Assembly: GCA_005787035.1 (NCBI GenBank)
Contig: SYCI01000109.1
Coordinates: 1-55,255 of the forward strand
From: Actinomycetota bacterium
GTDB taxonomy: Bacteria; Actinomycetota; Acidimicrobiia; Acidimicrobiales; Ilumatobacteraceae
DNA: 55,255 nucleotides
Reading direction: 5' to 3'
The translations under genes were made by a program, and so were the position numbers. Under the pieces are notes generated by a model. The model ran no database searches, was not told where the DNA came from, and saw only the letters and a list, made by a program, of their open reading frames with translations. Below, one piece after another: positions 8,265-17,006 of the stretch; position 1 is the stretch's first letter; each line of letters begins with the position of its first letter.

Positions 8265-11042
8265 GTGCAGCAGTATCTGTTATTCGTCTTGATCGGCCTC
8301 GGGGCCGGAACGATCTACGCGGCACTCGCCGCGGGAGTCGTGGTCGTCTACCGCGGCACTGGGATCATCAACTTCGCCGCTGGCGCCATGGGCATGTGGA
8401 GTGCGTACGCCTTCGCCGAGATGACCGACAACGGCGACCTCATCCTCCCGGTTGCGATCGTTCCCCACCGAGTCCATCTCATGGACGATCCGCCGTTCAC
8501 TTTGGCCCTCATCGTCGCGTTGGCGTCAGCGGCCCTCATCTCCATGCTCTGCCACTTTCTCGTTTTCAGGCCGCTTCGAACCGCGCCGATTCTCGCCAAA
8601 GTGGTTGCGACGGTTGGTGTCCTCATCACTCTTCAATCGCTCGTCGTTCTGCAGCTGGGCAGCGACGGACGTGTGGTCAGCCCGATCCTTCCGAGTGAAA
8701 CGGTCACCCTCGGAAGCCTGTCGTTCCCGCGCGATCGACTGTGGCTCGCCGGAATCGTTTCGTTGGTCGGAATCGCGCTGTGGGCGTACTTCAAGTTCTC
8801 GAAGATCGGTTTGGCCACTCGCGCCGGCGCCGAGAACGAGCAAAACGTCTCGCTGGCCGGATTCTCGCCGCAGTTCCTCGCCGGACTCACGTGGCTCCTC
8901 TCCGGTTTGACCATCGGTCTGGTGCTGGTTCTCGCGTCGCCGACGACTCCACTCAATCCCGCTAACTACACACTTGCGGTGGTTCCGGCTCTCGCCGCCG
9001 CTCTCATCGCACGGCTGCAGTCGATCGGCATCGCCGTGATCGCCGGACTCGGACTTGGCTCGTTCCAATCGGTGATCCAGTTCACGAGTTCGAAGTCGTG
9101 GTGGCCGTCCTGGGCGAAATCCGGCATCACCGACGCGGTTCCGTTCATCGTGATCGTGGTCGTGCTCTTCTTCGTCGGCCGATCGTTGCCCAACCGTGGC
9201 TCGATGAAGGTCGATCCACTCCCGAAAGTTCGCATTCCAACCGGAAGCAACTGGCGCATCGCGCTGTGGGGCGCGATCGGAATCGTCGCGATGGCGCTAC
9301 TCGGTGGTGGCTACCGATTCGGTCTCATCACCAGCCTCACGATGTCGATGATCACCCTGTCGGTTCTCGTGCTCACCGGACTCGTCGGACAGATCTCGCT
9401 CACCCAGGCCGCCCTCGCCGGATCGTCCGGATTCATCCTCTCCAAACTCGCCGACGGCGCCGGCATCCCGTTCCCGTTCTCGGGAATCATCGCCGTCGTC
9501 ATCACGATGTTCATCGGCGTGATCATCGGAATTCCCGCTCTACGTATTCGTGGCGCGCAGTTGGCCATCGTCACTCTCGCGAGTGGCGTAGCCCTCGAGA
9601 AGTTCGTGTTCCGTAACGCGAGTTTCACGCCCACCGAAGGCAACAAGATCCCCGACCCCGAGATCTTCGGGCTCAACCTCGCCGTTCGCGAAGGACGCAA
9701 CATCGCTCGGGTCGAGTTCGGTGTTCTGGTGGTCGTCGCACTGATGTTCGCGGTGTACGTGGTCACCAACCTCATCCGAAGTGGCACCGGCCGACGATTC
9801 CTCGCCGTGCGTTCCAACGAACGAGCCGCTGCGTCCGTGGGTATCAGCGTCGCATCGACCAAGCTCCAGGCCTTTGCCATCGCCTCCGCACTGGCCGGAA
9901 TGGGTGGGTGCTTCATCGGTTACGGACGCGGACAGTTGTCAGCCGAAAGCTTCACGTGGCTCGTCGGTGTCTCGATCCTCGTCTACGCGTATCTGGGTGG
10001 CATCACGACGATCTCCGGTGCGATCTTCGGCGGAATCATCGCTCCTCTCGGTCTCACGTTCGTGATCGTCGACCGCAATCTCAGCCTCGGCAACAGCTAC
10101 TCGCTACTCGCCGGCATCGGCCTCATCAACCAAGCGGTGTTCAACCCGACGGGAATCACTGGTGCGGTTCGCGACAACGTTGCGCGGCTCCGATCTCGCT
10201 GGAAGAAGAATGTGGCCCCCACCGATTCCGCTGTCGCAGCAACTTCGGAAGTCGCCCCGTCCACGCGTGTGGAGCGCCGCGCCATCACCTCCACCACCGA
10301 CATTTTGCGCACGCACTCGTTGTCGGTGCGGTACGGCGGTGTCGTCGCCAACGACAGCATCGACATCACGGTCAAGACCGGCCAGATCGTCGGGCTCATC
10401 GGCCCCAACGGCGCCGGGAAGACGACATTCATCGATGCGATCACCGGATTCACACCCTTCACTGGTCGCGTCGAGTTCGCTGATCACGACATCACGGGTC
10501 AGAGCCCTCACGGCGTCGCGCGACTCGGCCTACGACGCACCTGGCAGTCGGTCGAACTGTTCGGCGACGTCTCGGTGGCCGACAACCTGCGCGTCTCGAT
10601 GGAACGATCGAGTGTCACCACCGTCGCTCGAGACCTCCTTCTCCCCGCGCGCCGCGATGATCGGGCGCGTATCGACTCGGTTCTCGAGCGGGTCGGATTG
10701 GCCGGGATCGGCGACATGGCACCGGGTGAACTCTCACTCGGTCAACAGAAACTCCTCGGTGTGGCGCGAGCCTTGGTCGCCGAACCGTCGCTGCTCCTCC
10801 TCGATGAGCCGGCCGCCGGACTGTCGACATCGGAGACCGAATCTCTCGGACACACGATCGTCGATATCGCCAACGGCGGGACGTCGATCCTCCTGATCGA
10901 TCACGACATGGATCTCGTGTTCGCCACGTGCGACTTCATCTACGTTCTCGACTTCGGTCGGATCATCGCAACGGGTACGCCCGAGCAAATCAGCAACGAC
11001 CCAGCAGTGCTCGAGGCTTACCTCGGACAGGAGGATGCATGA
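8265..11042 (+). CDS. LivH-LivM-LivG fusion: two permeases and an ATPase in one chain
   Basis: A single 925-residue chain holds a complete half of a branched-chain-type importer. Residues 1-310 are a LivH-like permease and about 314-635 a LivM-like permease. A linker (640-680) leads to a LivG-like ATPase (680-925) with Walker A GPNGAGKT (about 713-720), signature LSLGQ, Walker B LLLLDEPAAGLS and the switch His in LLIDHD. The start is GTG with GAGGGG 4 bases upstream. The next gene, LivF, overlaps by ATGA. Separate genes or pairwise fusions are more usual. Substrate identity follows the upstream lipoprotein and is unknown. Confidence 0.93.
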   Translation: MQQYLLFVLIGLGAGTIYAALAAGVVVVYRGTGIINFAAGAMGMWSAYAFAEMTDNGDLILPVAIVPHRVHLMDDPPFTLALIVALASAALISMLCHFLVFRPLRTAPILAKVVATVGVLITLQSLVVLQLGSDGRVVSPILPSETVTLGSLSFPRDRLWLAGIVSLVGIALWAYFKFSKIGLATRAGAENEQNVSLAGFSPQFLAGLTWLLSGLTIGLVLVLASPTTPLNPANYTLAVVPALAAALIARLQSIGIAVIAGLGLGSFQSVIQFTSSKSWWPSWAKSGITDAVPFIVIVVVLFFVGRSLPNRGSMKVDPLPKVRIPTGSNWRIALWGAIGIVAMALLGGGYRFGLITSLTMSMITLSVLVLTGLVGQISLTQAALAGSSGFILSKLADGAGIPFPFSGIIAVVITMFIGVIIGIPALRIRGAQLAIVTLASGVALEKFVFRNASFTPTEGNKIPDPEIFGLNLAVREGRNIARVEFGVLVVVALMFAVYVVTNLIRSGTGRRFLAVRSNERAAASVGISVASTKLQAFAIASALAGMGGCFIGYGRGQLSAESFTWLVGVSILVYAYLGGITTISGAIFGGIIAPLGLTFVIVDRNLSLGNSYSLLAGIGLINQAVFNPTGITGAVRDNVARLRSRWKKNVAPTDSAVAATSEVAPSTRVERRAITSTTDILRTHSLSVRYGGVVANDSIDITVKTGQIVGLIGPNGAGKTTFIDAITGFTPFTGRVEFADHDITGQSPHGVARLGLRRTWQSVELFGDVSVADNLRVSMERSSVTTVARDLLLPARRDDRARIDSVLERVGLAGIGDMAPGELSLGQQKLLGVARALVAEPSLLLLDEPAAGLSTSETESLGHTIVDIANGGTSILLIDHDMDLVFATCDFIYVLDFGRIIATGTPEQISNDPAVLEAYLGQEDA

Positions 11043-11749
11043 GCCTTCTCGACGTCCACGAACTTACGAGCGGACACGGCGACGTTCCGGCCGTGCACGA
11101 CGTGTCATTGCGTGTGGAAGCGGGCGAGATGGTCGCTCTTCTCGGCGCGAACGGCGCCGGCAAGACGACCATTCTTCACACCGTGGCCGGCCTTCTTCCC
11201 ACCATGTCGGGCCAAGTGTCGCTCGACGGAACCACCATCAGTGGGCTCGCATCGCACAAGATCTCTCGACTCGGTTTGTCGCTATTGCCCCAAGATCGCG
11301 GGATCTTCTTCCAATTGACGGTGGCCGAGAACCTCCGTCTTCACCAACGCAGCGATGCGAGCGTGCAAGTCGACGACATCGTGAGGTACTTCCCCGCGCT
11401 CGCCAATCTCATGTCACGCAAGGCCGGGTTGTTGTCGGGCGGCGAGCAGCAGATGCTCGCCCTGGGTTGCCGCATCATCGCCGGGCCACGCTTGCTCCTC
11501 ATTGACGAAATGAGCCTCGGCTTGGCACCGATCATCTTCAAGCGAATGCTGCCCGTGTTGAGTCAGATATCGAGCGAGAAGCAGATCGGCGTTCTATTGG
11601 TCGAACAGCACGTGCACCTTGCACTGAAGGCATCCGATCGTGCGTACGTTCTCAACCGTGGTCGAATCACGTTCGATGGAGCAGCGCACGAACTAGCGGC
11701 GCGACCCGAGTTCCTGGAGAGCAGCTACCTCGGTGGGTCAGCTGGCTGA
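11039..11749 (+). CDS. livF: LivF-type ABC transporter ATP-binding protein
   Basis: At 236 residues it is the second nucleotide-binding subunit of the importer. It has Walker A GANGAGKT, signature LSGGEQQM, Walker B LLLIDEMSLGL and the switch His in LLVEQHV. The ATG overlaps the fusion gene's stop (ATGA), with GGAGG just upstream, so translation is coupled. With the lipoprotein and fusion protein it completes a LivJHMGF-like system. The C-terminal half is typical of LivF, including LNRGRI and SSYLGG near the end. Confidence 0.95.
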   Translation: MSLLDVHELTSGHGDVPAVHDVSLRVEAGEMVALLGANGAGKTTILHTVAGLLPTMSGQVSLDGTTISGLASHKISRLGLSLLPQDRGIFFQLTVAENLRLHQRSDASVQVDDIVRYFPALANLMSRKAGLLSGGEQQMLALGCRIIAGPRLLLIDEMSLGLAPIIFKRMLPVLSQISSEKQIGVLLVEQHVHLALKASDRAYVLNRGRITFDGAAHELAARPEFLESSYLGGSAG

Positions 11750-11766
11750 CGCCCCACCTTGGGGCG
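11750..11766. terminator. Short hairpin between convergent LivF and esterase genes
   Basis: CGCCCC and GGGGCG form a 6-bp stem with a 5-base loop right after the LivF stop and just beyond the esterase stop. There is no U-tract, so its strength is doubtful. Confidence 0.4.
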
Positions 11767-11769
11767 GAC

Positions 11770-13290
11770 TCAGATGATTCCGTCCCACAGTGCCAGTTCA
11801 TCGGCGCGCGGGTTGGACGCAACGGAGCAGGCTGAATCGAACAACAGCGTGGTGCGCTTGTTGGTGTCGTAGCGATCCCAGGCCGGCAATCCCGCGTGGT
11901 GCGGATTGCCCTTGGTGATGAACGAGACCCACGACTGGTGCACCGCATCGGCAACTGCTTGCGGGGCGTCGGGGCCGGCGAGGAACGCCGCCGCCGGGTC
12001 GGAGACGGTGTTGAACACGAAGGCCAACTCGAGCGCATGGCACGCACCGAGTGCTCCGCCAAGTAGCGGCGTGCGCCAGTCGAATCGATACGACCACACA
12101 TCCTTCGTGTGAGCGAGCTGGGCCTCGGCCAAACGGATGGCCGGCACCGTGAACATGCGGTCGGTGTCGAAGGCGGCGCTGATGACGTGGGCCGGTGCAT
12201 CAGGACGATGACCGCGGTACGTCTTGAGAGCGTTCTCAGCCTTCTGCGCATCACCGAACGTGGCAACGGCCATGCCGTTCACGAGTTCGTCCGAGAACAT
12301 GTCGGCCATCGCCACCACGAACACGAGCGACTCCTCGAGCGTCGTACCGACGAGAATCGGAATCCCGGCGGCCGACCCGGCCGCGATCGCATCGATCGGG
12401 CGTTGAGGCAACACGTCCGTGAAGTAGGTCGGTTGCAGCGCCATGCTCGCGACGGCCGCTTCGCCAAACACGTTGGGGTCGCGTTGCGTCTGGATCTCGG
12501 TGGTCATGTCGACCTGGGCCGCGAGGAGCACCTGCGGGTCGAGTGCAGCCAGCGCCGCCGAATCGCCCGGCTTGACTCCGACTCGTGCCAAGAGATTCTT
12601 CGCGATCTTGGTGGTGGTGGGCGCACTGATGCCGTTGTGGCCGGCGCCGCTCTGCGGAATCGCCTGTTGGAAGAGACCCTTGGCCTTCGGCGACGCGAGC
12701 AGGCTGCCGACACTCATGCCACCCGCAGATTCTCCGCCGATCGTGACGCGATTCGGGTCGCCACCAAAGGAAGCGATGTTCTCCTGAACCCAACGCAACG
12801 CTGCAATCTGATCGAGGAGACCGAGGTTGCCGGAATCGGGGAACTCGGGGAACAGTTCGGCGAGGTTCCAGAAACCTTGTGCGCCGAGGCGGTAGTTGAT
12901 GGTCACGCAGACGACACCGTTCTTCGCGAACGACGATCCGTTGTAGACGGGTTCGATACTGCTGCCGCCGAAGAACGCGCCACCATGGATCCAGACGAAC
13001 ACCGGGAGCTTCGATGCTCCCGGGTCGGGAGTCCACACCGTGAGGTTCAGACAATCGTCGCCGGCGGGCGGAAGCGGTTGACCGAACGGCGGCGGGAGCG
13101 GCGGTTGGAAACTGATGAGACCGTTCTTGGTGCCATCGCGAACTCCGTCCCACGCCGGTGCGGGCTGCGGAGCCTTGTAGCGGTTGGCGCCTCCGGTTGG
13201 CGCGGCGTACGGAATGCCGCGGAAGACATGAACGCCGTTCTCGGATCCGCCTTCGATGCGGCCCGACTTGGTGGAAACAATGACCCCCAT
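11770..13290 (-). CDS. Type-B carboxylesterase
   Basis: An alpha/beta hydrolase of 506 residues, typical for type-B carboxylesterases. It has the oxyanion-hole HGGAFFGG (about 102-109), the nucleophile elbow GGESAGG with Ser188, and the His region GACHALELAFVF. It hydrolyses carboxylic esters or carbamates. There is no signal peptide, so it is probably cytoplasmic. The start is ATG 13290, preceded by GAGGGGG. A perfect 8+8 inverted repeat of the TAGGGG type lies 83 bases upstream and resembles the site beside the LAL regulator. The esterase may release an acid related to what the neighbouring ABC importer handles; this is inference. Confidence 0.93.
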   Translation of the reverse strand: MGVIVSTKSGRIEGGSENGVHVFRGIPYAAPTGGANRYKAPQPAPAWDGVRDGTKNGLISFQPPLPPPFGQPLPPAGDDCLNLTVWTPDPGASKLPVFVWIHGGAFFGGSSIEPVYNGSSFAKNGVVCVTINYRLGAQGFWNLAELFPEFPDSGNLGLLDQIAALRWVQENIASFGGDPNRVTIGGESAGGMSVGSLLASPKAKGLFQQAIPQSGAGHNGISAPTTTKIAKNLLARVGVKPGDSAALAALDPQVLLAAQVDMTTEIQTQRDPNVFGEAAVASMALQPTYFTDVLPQRPIDAIAAGSAAGIPILVGTTLEESLVFVVAMADMFSDELVNGMAVATFGDAQKAENALKTYRGHRPDAPAHVISAAFDTDRMFTVPAIRLAEAQLAHTKDVWSYRFDWRTPLLGGALGACHALELAFVFNTVSDPAAAFLAGPDAPQAVADAVHQSWVSFITKGNPHHAGLPAWDRYDTNKRTTLLFDSACSVASNPRADELALWDGII

Positions 13291-13372
13291 GATGATCCCC
13301 CTCGTTCGCGCCTTGGGGCGCGGCTAACAGTCTTGCTCATGGCGAGTGTTGCCGATTCCGCCGTCCCCTTCC

Positions 13373-13390
13373 AGTAGGGGTTCCCCTACT
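13373..13390. promoter_or_regulatory. Perfect inverted repeat AGTAGGGG-TT-CCCCTACT upstream of the esterase
   Basis: The 8-bp arms are separated by 2 bases. It shares its core with 6610-6623 beside the LAL regulator, and its position 83 bases before the esterase start suits an activator site. Confidence 0.6.
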
Positions 13391-13418
13391 TCCTTCCGCC
13401 CTGAATGGGTGCGAAACC

Positions 13419-13434
13419 CCGGCAAATTTGCCGG
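13419..13434. terminator. 16-bp perfect palindrome CCGGCAAATTTGCCGG
   Basis: It lies 14 bases past the stop of the VOC gene (minus strand) and upstream of the esterase operator. It could be a terminator-like hairpin for the VOC gene or a second operator; the self-complementary AT centre makes a tight loop less ideal. Confidence 0.4.
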
Positions 13435-13447
13435 TCTGGTTCCCCAA

Positions 13448-14203
13448 CTAGCTGTTCTTGGCGATGAAGCGGACTCCGCCGATCGTGACGCCGTCCCCGT
13501 CGCACGGCAGTCCACGCTCGGTTGCTCGTCGCATGACTTCGGCGACATCCCGCACGTTGATCTCCACGGCGTCGAGGCCCTCGCCCCTCGGACCCGCGGG
13601 AGTGAACCTCACGCAGAAGTCGACCGGGCGGATCTTGTGCATTCCACAGTTACGACCAATGGTGACGGGCAGATCCATGAGCCGACTCCATCGAGCCGAC
13701 ACCGCTTCCGGATCGACACAGCTCACATCGGCCTGACCGAGCGATAGCGACAACGACGTGTCGACCGCGTCACGCCACGTGGGGCCGGCCGGATGCCACG
13801 CGTCGGGTGGATCTTGTTGATCGATCTCCACGAACGTTCCGCCGGTGTCAGCCGGATGTAACTGCATGTCGGTGTAACCCGGTGCGCTGTAGTCGGCCAC
13901 GATGCGGATCCCCATCTCGTCGACGCGACGGCGATGCGCAGCGAAGTCGTCGGTTTGGAAGATGAGCATGTAGCCGCCGTCGCCAGCGCGCTTGTTGAGA
14001 TAACGCTCGGCTGTGGTGCCGGTGGTGATGGGCGCGACCACTTCGAGGAACTGATCGCCCACGGGGATAACGGCGTTGTGGAGTCCGAGAGTATGGATGT
14101 GCGGATCGTTGAACCCCACGCGCAGGCCGAACACCGCGCACAGGTGATCGGCCACGGTGTCACGTTCGCGAGCCACCAAGCAGATCTGGCGCAGACGAAT
14201 CAC
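13448..14203 (-). CDS. VOC/glyoxalase-fold protein
   Basis: About 251 residues with two halves that look like the paired beta-alpha-beta-beta-beta units of the vicinal-oxygen-chelate superfamily. The first half reads ICLVARERDTVADHLCAVFG, then DPHIHTLGLHNAVIPVGDQF, with likely metal ligands in HTLGLHN and VEIDQ. Members include glyoxalases, ring-cleavage dioxygenases and resistance proteins; the exact reaction is unknown. I chose GTG 14203 because homology-like sequence begins there and longer starts would run into the divergent kinase gene. Confidence in the exact start is moderate. Confidence 0.75.
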   Translation of the reverse strand: MIRLRQICLVARERDTVADHLCAVFGLRVGFNDPHIHTLGLHNAVIPVGDQFLEVVAPITTGTTAERYLNKRAGDGGYMLIFQTDDFAAHRRRVDEMGIRIVADYSAPGYTDMQLHPADTGGTFVEIDQQDPPDAWHPAGPTWRDAVDTSLSLSLGQADVSCVDPEAVSARWSRLMDLPVTIGRNCGMHKIRPVDFCVRFTPAGPRGEGLDAVEINVRDVAEVMRRATERGLPCDGDGVTIGGVRFIAKNS

Positions 14204-14242
14204 CCGCCCAGTATGACTGAGCTCGACCGACCCGCGGCGACC

Positions 14243-14248
14243 TACGCT
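14243..14248 (+). promoter_or_regulatory. -10 box TACGCT of a leaderless transcript
   Basis: TACGCT lies 6 bases before the ATG at 14255, so transcription should begin at or next to the start codon. This supports ATG 14255 over the in-frame ATG 14213. Confidence 0.55.
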
Positions 14249-14254
14249 CGCGGC

Positions 14255-15358
14255 ATGTCGAATCCGCAGCCGATGATCCCCGAGCAGATCGCCAACATCA
14301 CCACCGACTGGCTCAACGAAGCCCTCGGACCCAATCCGAACGTGGGCCGCATCGCTTCGTTCACCGCCGAACGTCTGGGCGAGGGCGTGGGCATCCTCGG
14401 TGAACTCGCGCGACTTCACATCACCTACGCCCCCGGCGAATCCGGCCCGTCCACGATGATCGCGAAGTGTCAGTCACCCGCGCCCGAGAACCGCTTCCTC
14501 GGCGAAGTGATGGGCTTCTACTTGCGCGAGATCAACTTCTACAAAGAGGTCGCCACCTCTCTCAACATCCGTGTGCCCCACCCGTACTACGCCGACTCGG
14601 GTGCGAACGGCCTGCCGTTCATTCTTCTCATCGAAGAAATCGTCGGCGCACGATGCCCCGATCAGATCACCGGCATCACCGTCGACGAAACGCGCCGCAT
14701 CCTCGACGTGGTGGCCACTCTGCACGCGCGCTTCTGGGACTCCCCCGATCTGGAGACCATGTCCTGGCTTCCACCCATGAACAATCCGCTGTACAAGTCG
14801 GGCCGCGACATGGCCATCGCGCGTCTGCCCGAGTTCCGCAGCAAGTTCGCCGACCGCGTGTCACCGGCGTTCATGGACGTAATCGAGCGTGCGTGCAACG
14901 AGTACCCGAATCTTCTCGATCATCTCGCCGCGCTCGACCACCTCACCTTCACGCATACCGACTGTCGCGCCGAGAACTATCTCTTCGGCGGATCGGCCGG
15001 GGCCGACACCGTGACCATGATCGACTTCCAACTCTCCACGCGCCACATGGGGCCATGGGACGTGGCCAACCTCGTGACCGGCTCGCTCTCGCCCGAACTC
15101 CGACGCACCTGCGAGATGGATCTGCTGCGTTCGTACTTCGACAAGGTCGTGTCACTCGGCGTGAAGAACTATTCGTTCGAGCGCTGCTACCTCGACTACA
15201 AGCGCAGCCTGCTCCAGTTGTGCACGGCCCAAGTGATCACGAGCGATCTGCAAGGTGGAAATGAACGGGGCACTCTTCTACTCGAGAATCTGCACATTCG
15301 CCCGGTGCTCGCCGCCGAAGAGCACGGCGTGGGCGACCTCCTCGACGAGTTCTGCTAG
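14255..15358 (+). CDS. Aminoglycoside-phosphotransferase/ecdysteroid-kinase-like protein
   Basis: A 367-residue protein with the small-molecule kinase fold. The catalytic loop reads HTDCRAEN, an HxDxxxxN pattern, and the metal-binding Asp is in MIDFQLS. An ATP-binding lobe with the Lys of MIAKCQSP precedes it. Proteins of this kind phosphorylate alcohols; in lipid-degrading actinobacteria many have unknown substrates. Its surroundings (VOC protein, LLM enzyme, acyl-CoA enzymes) point to small-molecule metabolism rather than antibiotic resistance. Its stop overlaps that of the facing LLM gene within CTAG. Confidence 0.85.
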   Translation: MSNPQPMIPEQIANITTDWLNEALGPNPNVGRIASFTAERLGEGVGILGELARLHITYAPGESGPSTMIAKCQSPAPENRFLGEVMGFYLREINFYKEVATSLNIRVPHPYYADSGANGLPFILLIEEIVGARCPDQITGITVDETRRILDVVATLHARFWDSPDLETMSWLPPMNNPLYKSGRDMAIARLPEFRSKFADRVSPAFMDVIERACNEYPNLLDHLAALDHLTFTHTDCRAENYLFGGSAGADTVTMIDFQLSTRHMGPWDVANLVTGSLSPELRRTCEMDLLRSYFDKVVSLGVKNYSFERCYLDYKRSLLQLCTAQVITSDLQGGNERGTLLLENLHIRPVLAAEEHGVGDLLDEFC

Positions 15359-16227
15359 TTGCTGGGGGCGAATGCCTCCAGCATGTCCCACGGCCAGCCG
15401 AGTTCGGGCTGTGGATTGAGAGCCGACAACAGAACACCCGTTGCTCCGGCATCGATGTGTTCCTGCATCCGCGCGCGAACCTGCTCATCGGTTCCCCACG
15501 CCGTGTAGGCGTCGACCAGGCGATCACTCCCCCCATCACTCCAGTCGCCGTCGCCGAAGCCTTGCTTGCGCCATTGGCGGTGGTACGCCGGCAGGGGCAG
15601 GTAGATGGAAATCGCCATGCGACCGGCCGAACGGGCCGCCGTTGCGTCGGTCGTGACGCAACAAGGAAGCACCACATACAGCTCTTTGTCAGGCCCCAGG
15701 ATTCGGCGCGACTCCGCCGTGTGATCGGGCGTCTGCATGTATGACGTGATGCCATCGGCCACTTCACGAGCGACACCCACCATCTTCGGTCCGTGCGCGG
15801 CGAGGAAGATAGGAATCTGGGGCGGAACGGGTGGAGTGTGCAGAATCGACACGTTGCGGATTCCGGTGATGTGCGTGCGCGCCAACTCGACCGGGTCCTG
15901 CCATGTGAGTCCACGCATTTCGGCGGCCGGAGGATGCGATACGCCTAATCCGTGAATGAAACGACCACCCGAGAAGTCGGCCAGCGAGCGCGCCGCCTGA
16001 GCCGACGCAATCGGGTCGCGCCCATACATGTGTGCGACTCCGGACGCCACCTTCAAAGTGGAGGTGTTGTTGAGGATGAATCCGGCCGACACGTACACCT
16101 CGCGACCGAAGATGTCGGGCAGCCAAACCGACTGGTGTCCGATCGCTTCGAGGCGTTGAACGTGTTCGATCAGCTGACTCGGCGAAAAGAAGTCGGCTGG
16201 TGTCATGACTCCGACAACGGGTGACAT
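15355..16227 (-). CDS. LLM-class flavin/F420-dependent oxidoreductase
   Basis: At 290 residues it has the luciferase-like TIM-barrel layout: an early GVMTP strand, then QSVWLPDIFG, VASGVAHMYGRDP and GGRFIHGLGVS. These enzymes use F420 or FMN for hydride transfer or oxygenation. The start is ATG 16227, with AGGAGG 7 bases upstream; the longer frame lacks family similarity. It is the last gene of a likely operon with the enoyl-CoA hydratase (14-base gap) and dienelactone hydrolase. Substrate unknown. Confidence 0.9.
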   Translation of the reverse strand: MSPVVGVMTPADFFSPSQLIEHVQRLEAIGHQSVWLPDIFGREVYVSAGFILNNTSTLKVASGVAHMYGRDPIASAQAARSLADFSGGRFIHGLGVSHPPAAEMRGLTWQDPVELARTHITGIRNVSILHTPPVPPQIPIFLAAHGPKMVGVAREVADGITSYMQTPDHTAESRRILGPDKELYVVLPCCVTTDATAARSAGRMAISIYLPLPAYHRQWRKQGFGDGDWSDGGSDRLVDAYTAWGTDEQVRARMQEHIDAGATGVLLSALNPQPELGWPWDMLEAFAPSN

Positions 16228-16241
16228 TGGTTCCTCCTGGC

Positions 16242-17006
16242 TCAGTTGCGGGTGAATCGAGGTGCGCGTCGTTCGGCAGTAGCACGAACACCCTCGGCGA
16301 AGTCGCGCGTCGCGCGAAGTCGTTCCTGCTCGCTGCGTTCGAGTTCGGTGGCGGCCGCCACTCGGTCGGCGATGTCGCCACGCAAAGTGGCCCGAATCGA
16401 CTCCACAGCCATCGGCGCCGACCCGGCGATCTCGGCCGCAAGGGCCCAGGCGGCCGATTCGAGATCGTCGGGCCCCACACATCGATCGACGAGTCCGATG
16501 GCCGCAGCCTCCTCTCCGGCGAGACGCCGACCGGTGTACAGAAGTTCAGCCGCTCGCTGCTCTCCGACCAGACGCGGCAACGTCACCGACAATCCGAAGC
16601 CATGATGAAATCCGAGTCGAGCGAAGTTGGCACTCAGACGTGACTCGGGTGAGGTCACCCGGAAGTCGCACGCGAGAGCGACTCCGAGTCCGCCACCGAT
16701 CGCTGCGCCGTGGACGACTGCGACGACCGGTTTGCGTGTACGGAAGAGTCGGACGGCCGCTGAATAGAGATCGCCGGTCTCGTCACTTTTCGAAGACTGG
16801 GAGAAATCGGCACCGGCACAAAAGTGTTTGCCCTCGGCCGAGAGAAGAATCACACGAGTGTCGTCGACGTCGTCGAGGTCCTCCCACGCGTCGGCGAGTT
16901 CGGCGATCATGGTGGCCGAGAAGAAATTGTTGGGTGGACGGCAGAAGACCACCTCGGTCACGTGATCGCGCGTGGTCCCGATCCGCACATACGGGGATTC
17001 CTTCAT
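16242..17006 (-). CDS. Enoyl-CoA hydratase/isomerase family protein
   Basis: A 254-residue crotonase-fold protein. The CoA-binding and oxyanion regions are visible as GKHFCAGADF (about 60-69) and HGAAIGGGLGVALACD (about 100-115). The residue usually serving as catalytic Glu in hydratases is not obvious (the FHHGFGLSVTLPRLVG stretch), so isomerase or another crotonase chemistry is possible. The ATG overlaps the stop of the dienelactone hydrolase (ATGA), so the two are co-translated. Both belong to the TetR divergon centred near 17808. Confidence 0.9.
   Translation of the reverse strand: MKESPYVRIGTTRDHVTEVVFCRPPNNFFSATMIAELADAWEDLDDVDDTRVILLSAEGKHFCAGADFSQSSKSDETGDLYSAAVRLFRTRKPVVAVVHGAAIGGGLGVALACDFRVTSPESRLSANFARLGFHHGFGLSVTLPRLVGEQRAAELLYTGRRLAGEEAAAIGLVDRCVGPDDLESAAWALAAEIAGSAPMAVESIRATLRGDIADRVAAATELERSEQERLRATRDFAEGVRATAERRAPRFTRN

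Noticed and set aside
12109-13377. 422-codon open frame on the plus strand
   Set aside because: It is antisense to the carboxylesterase and has no recognisable domain.
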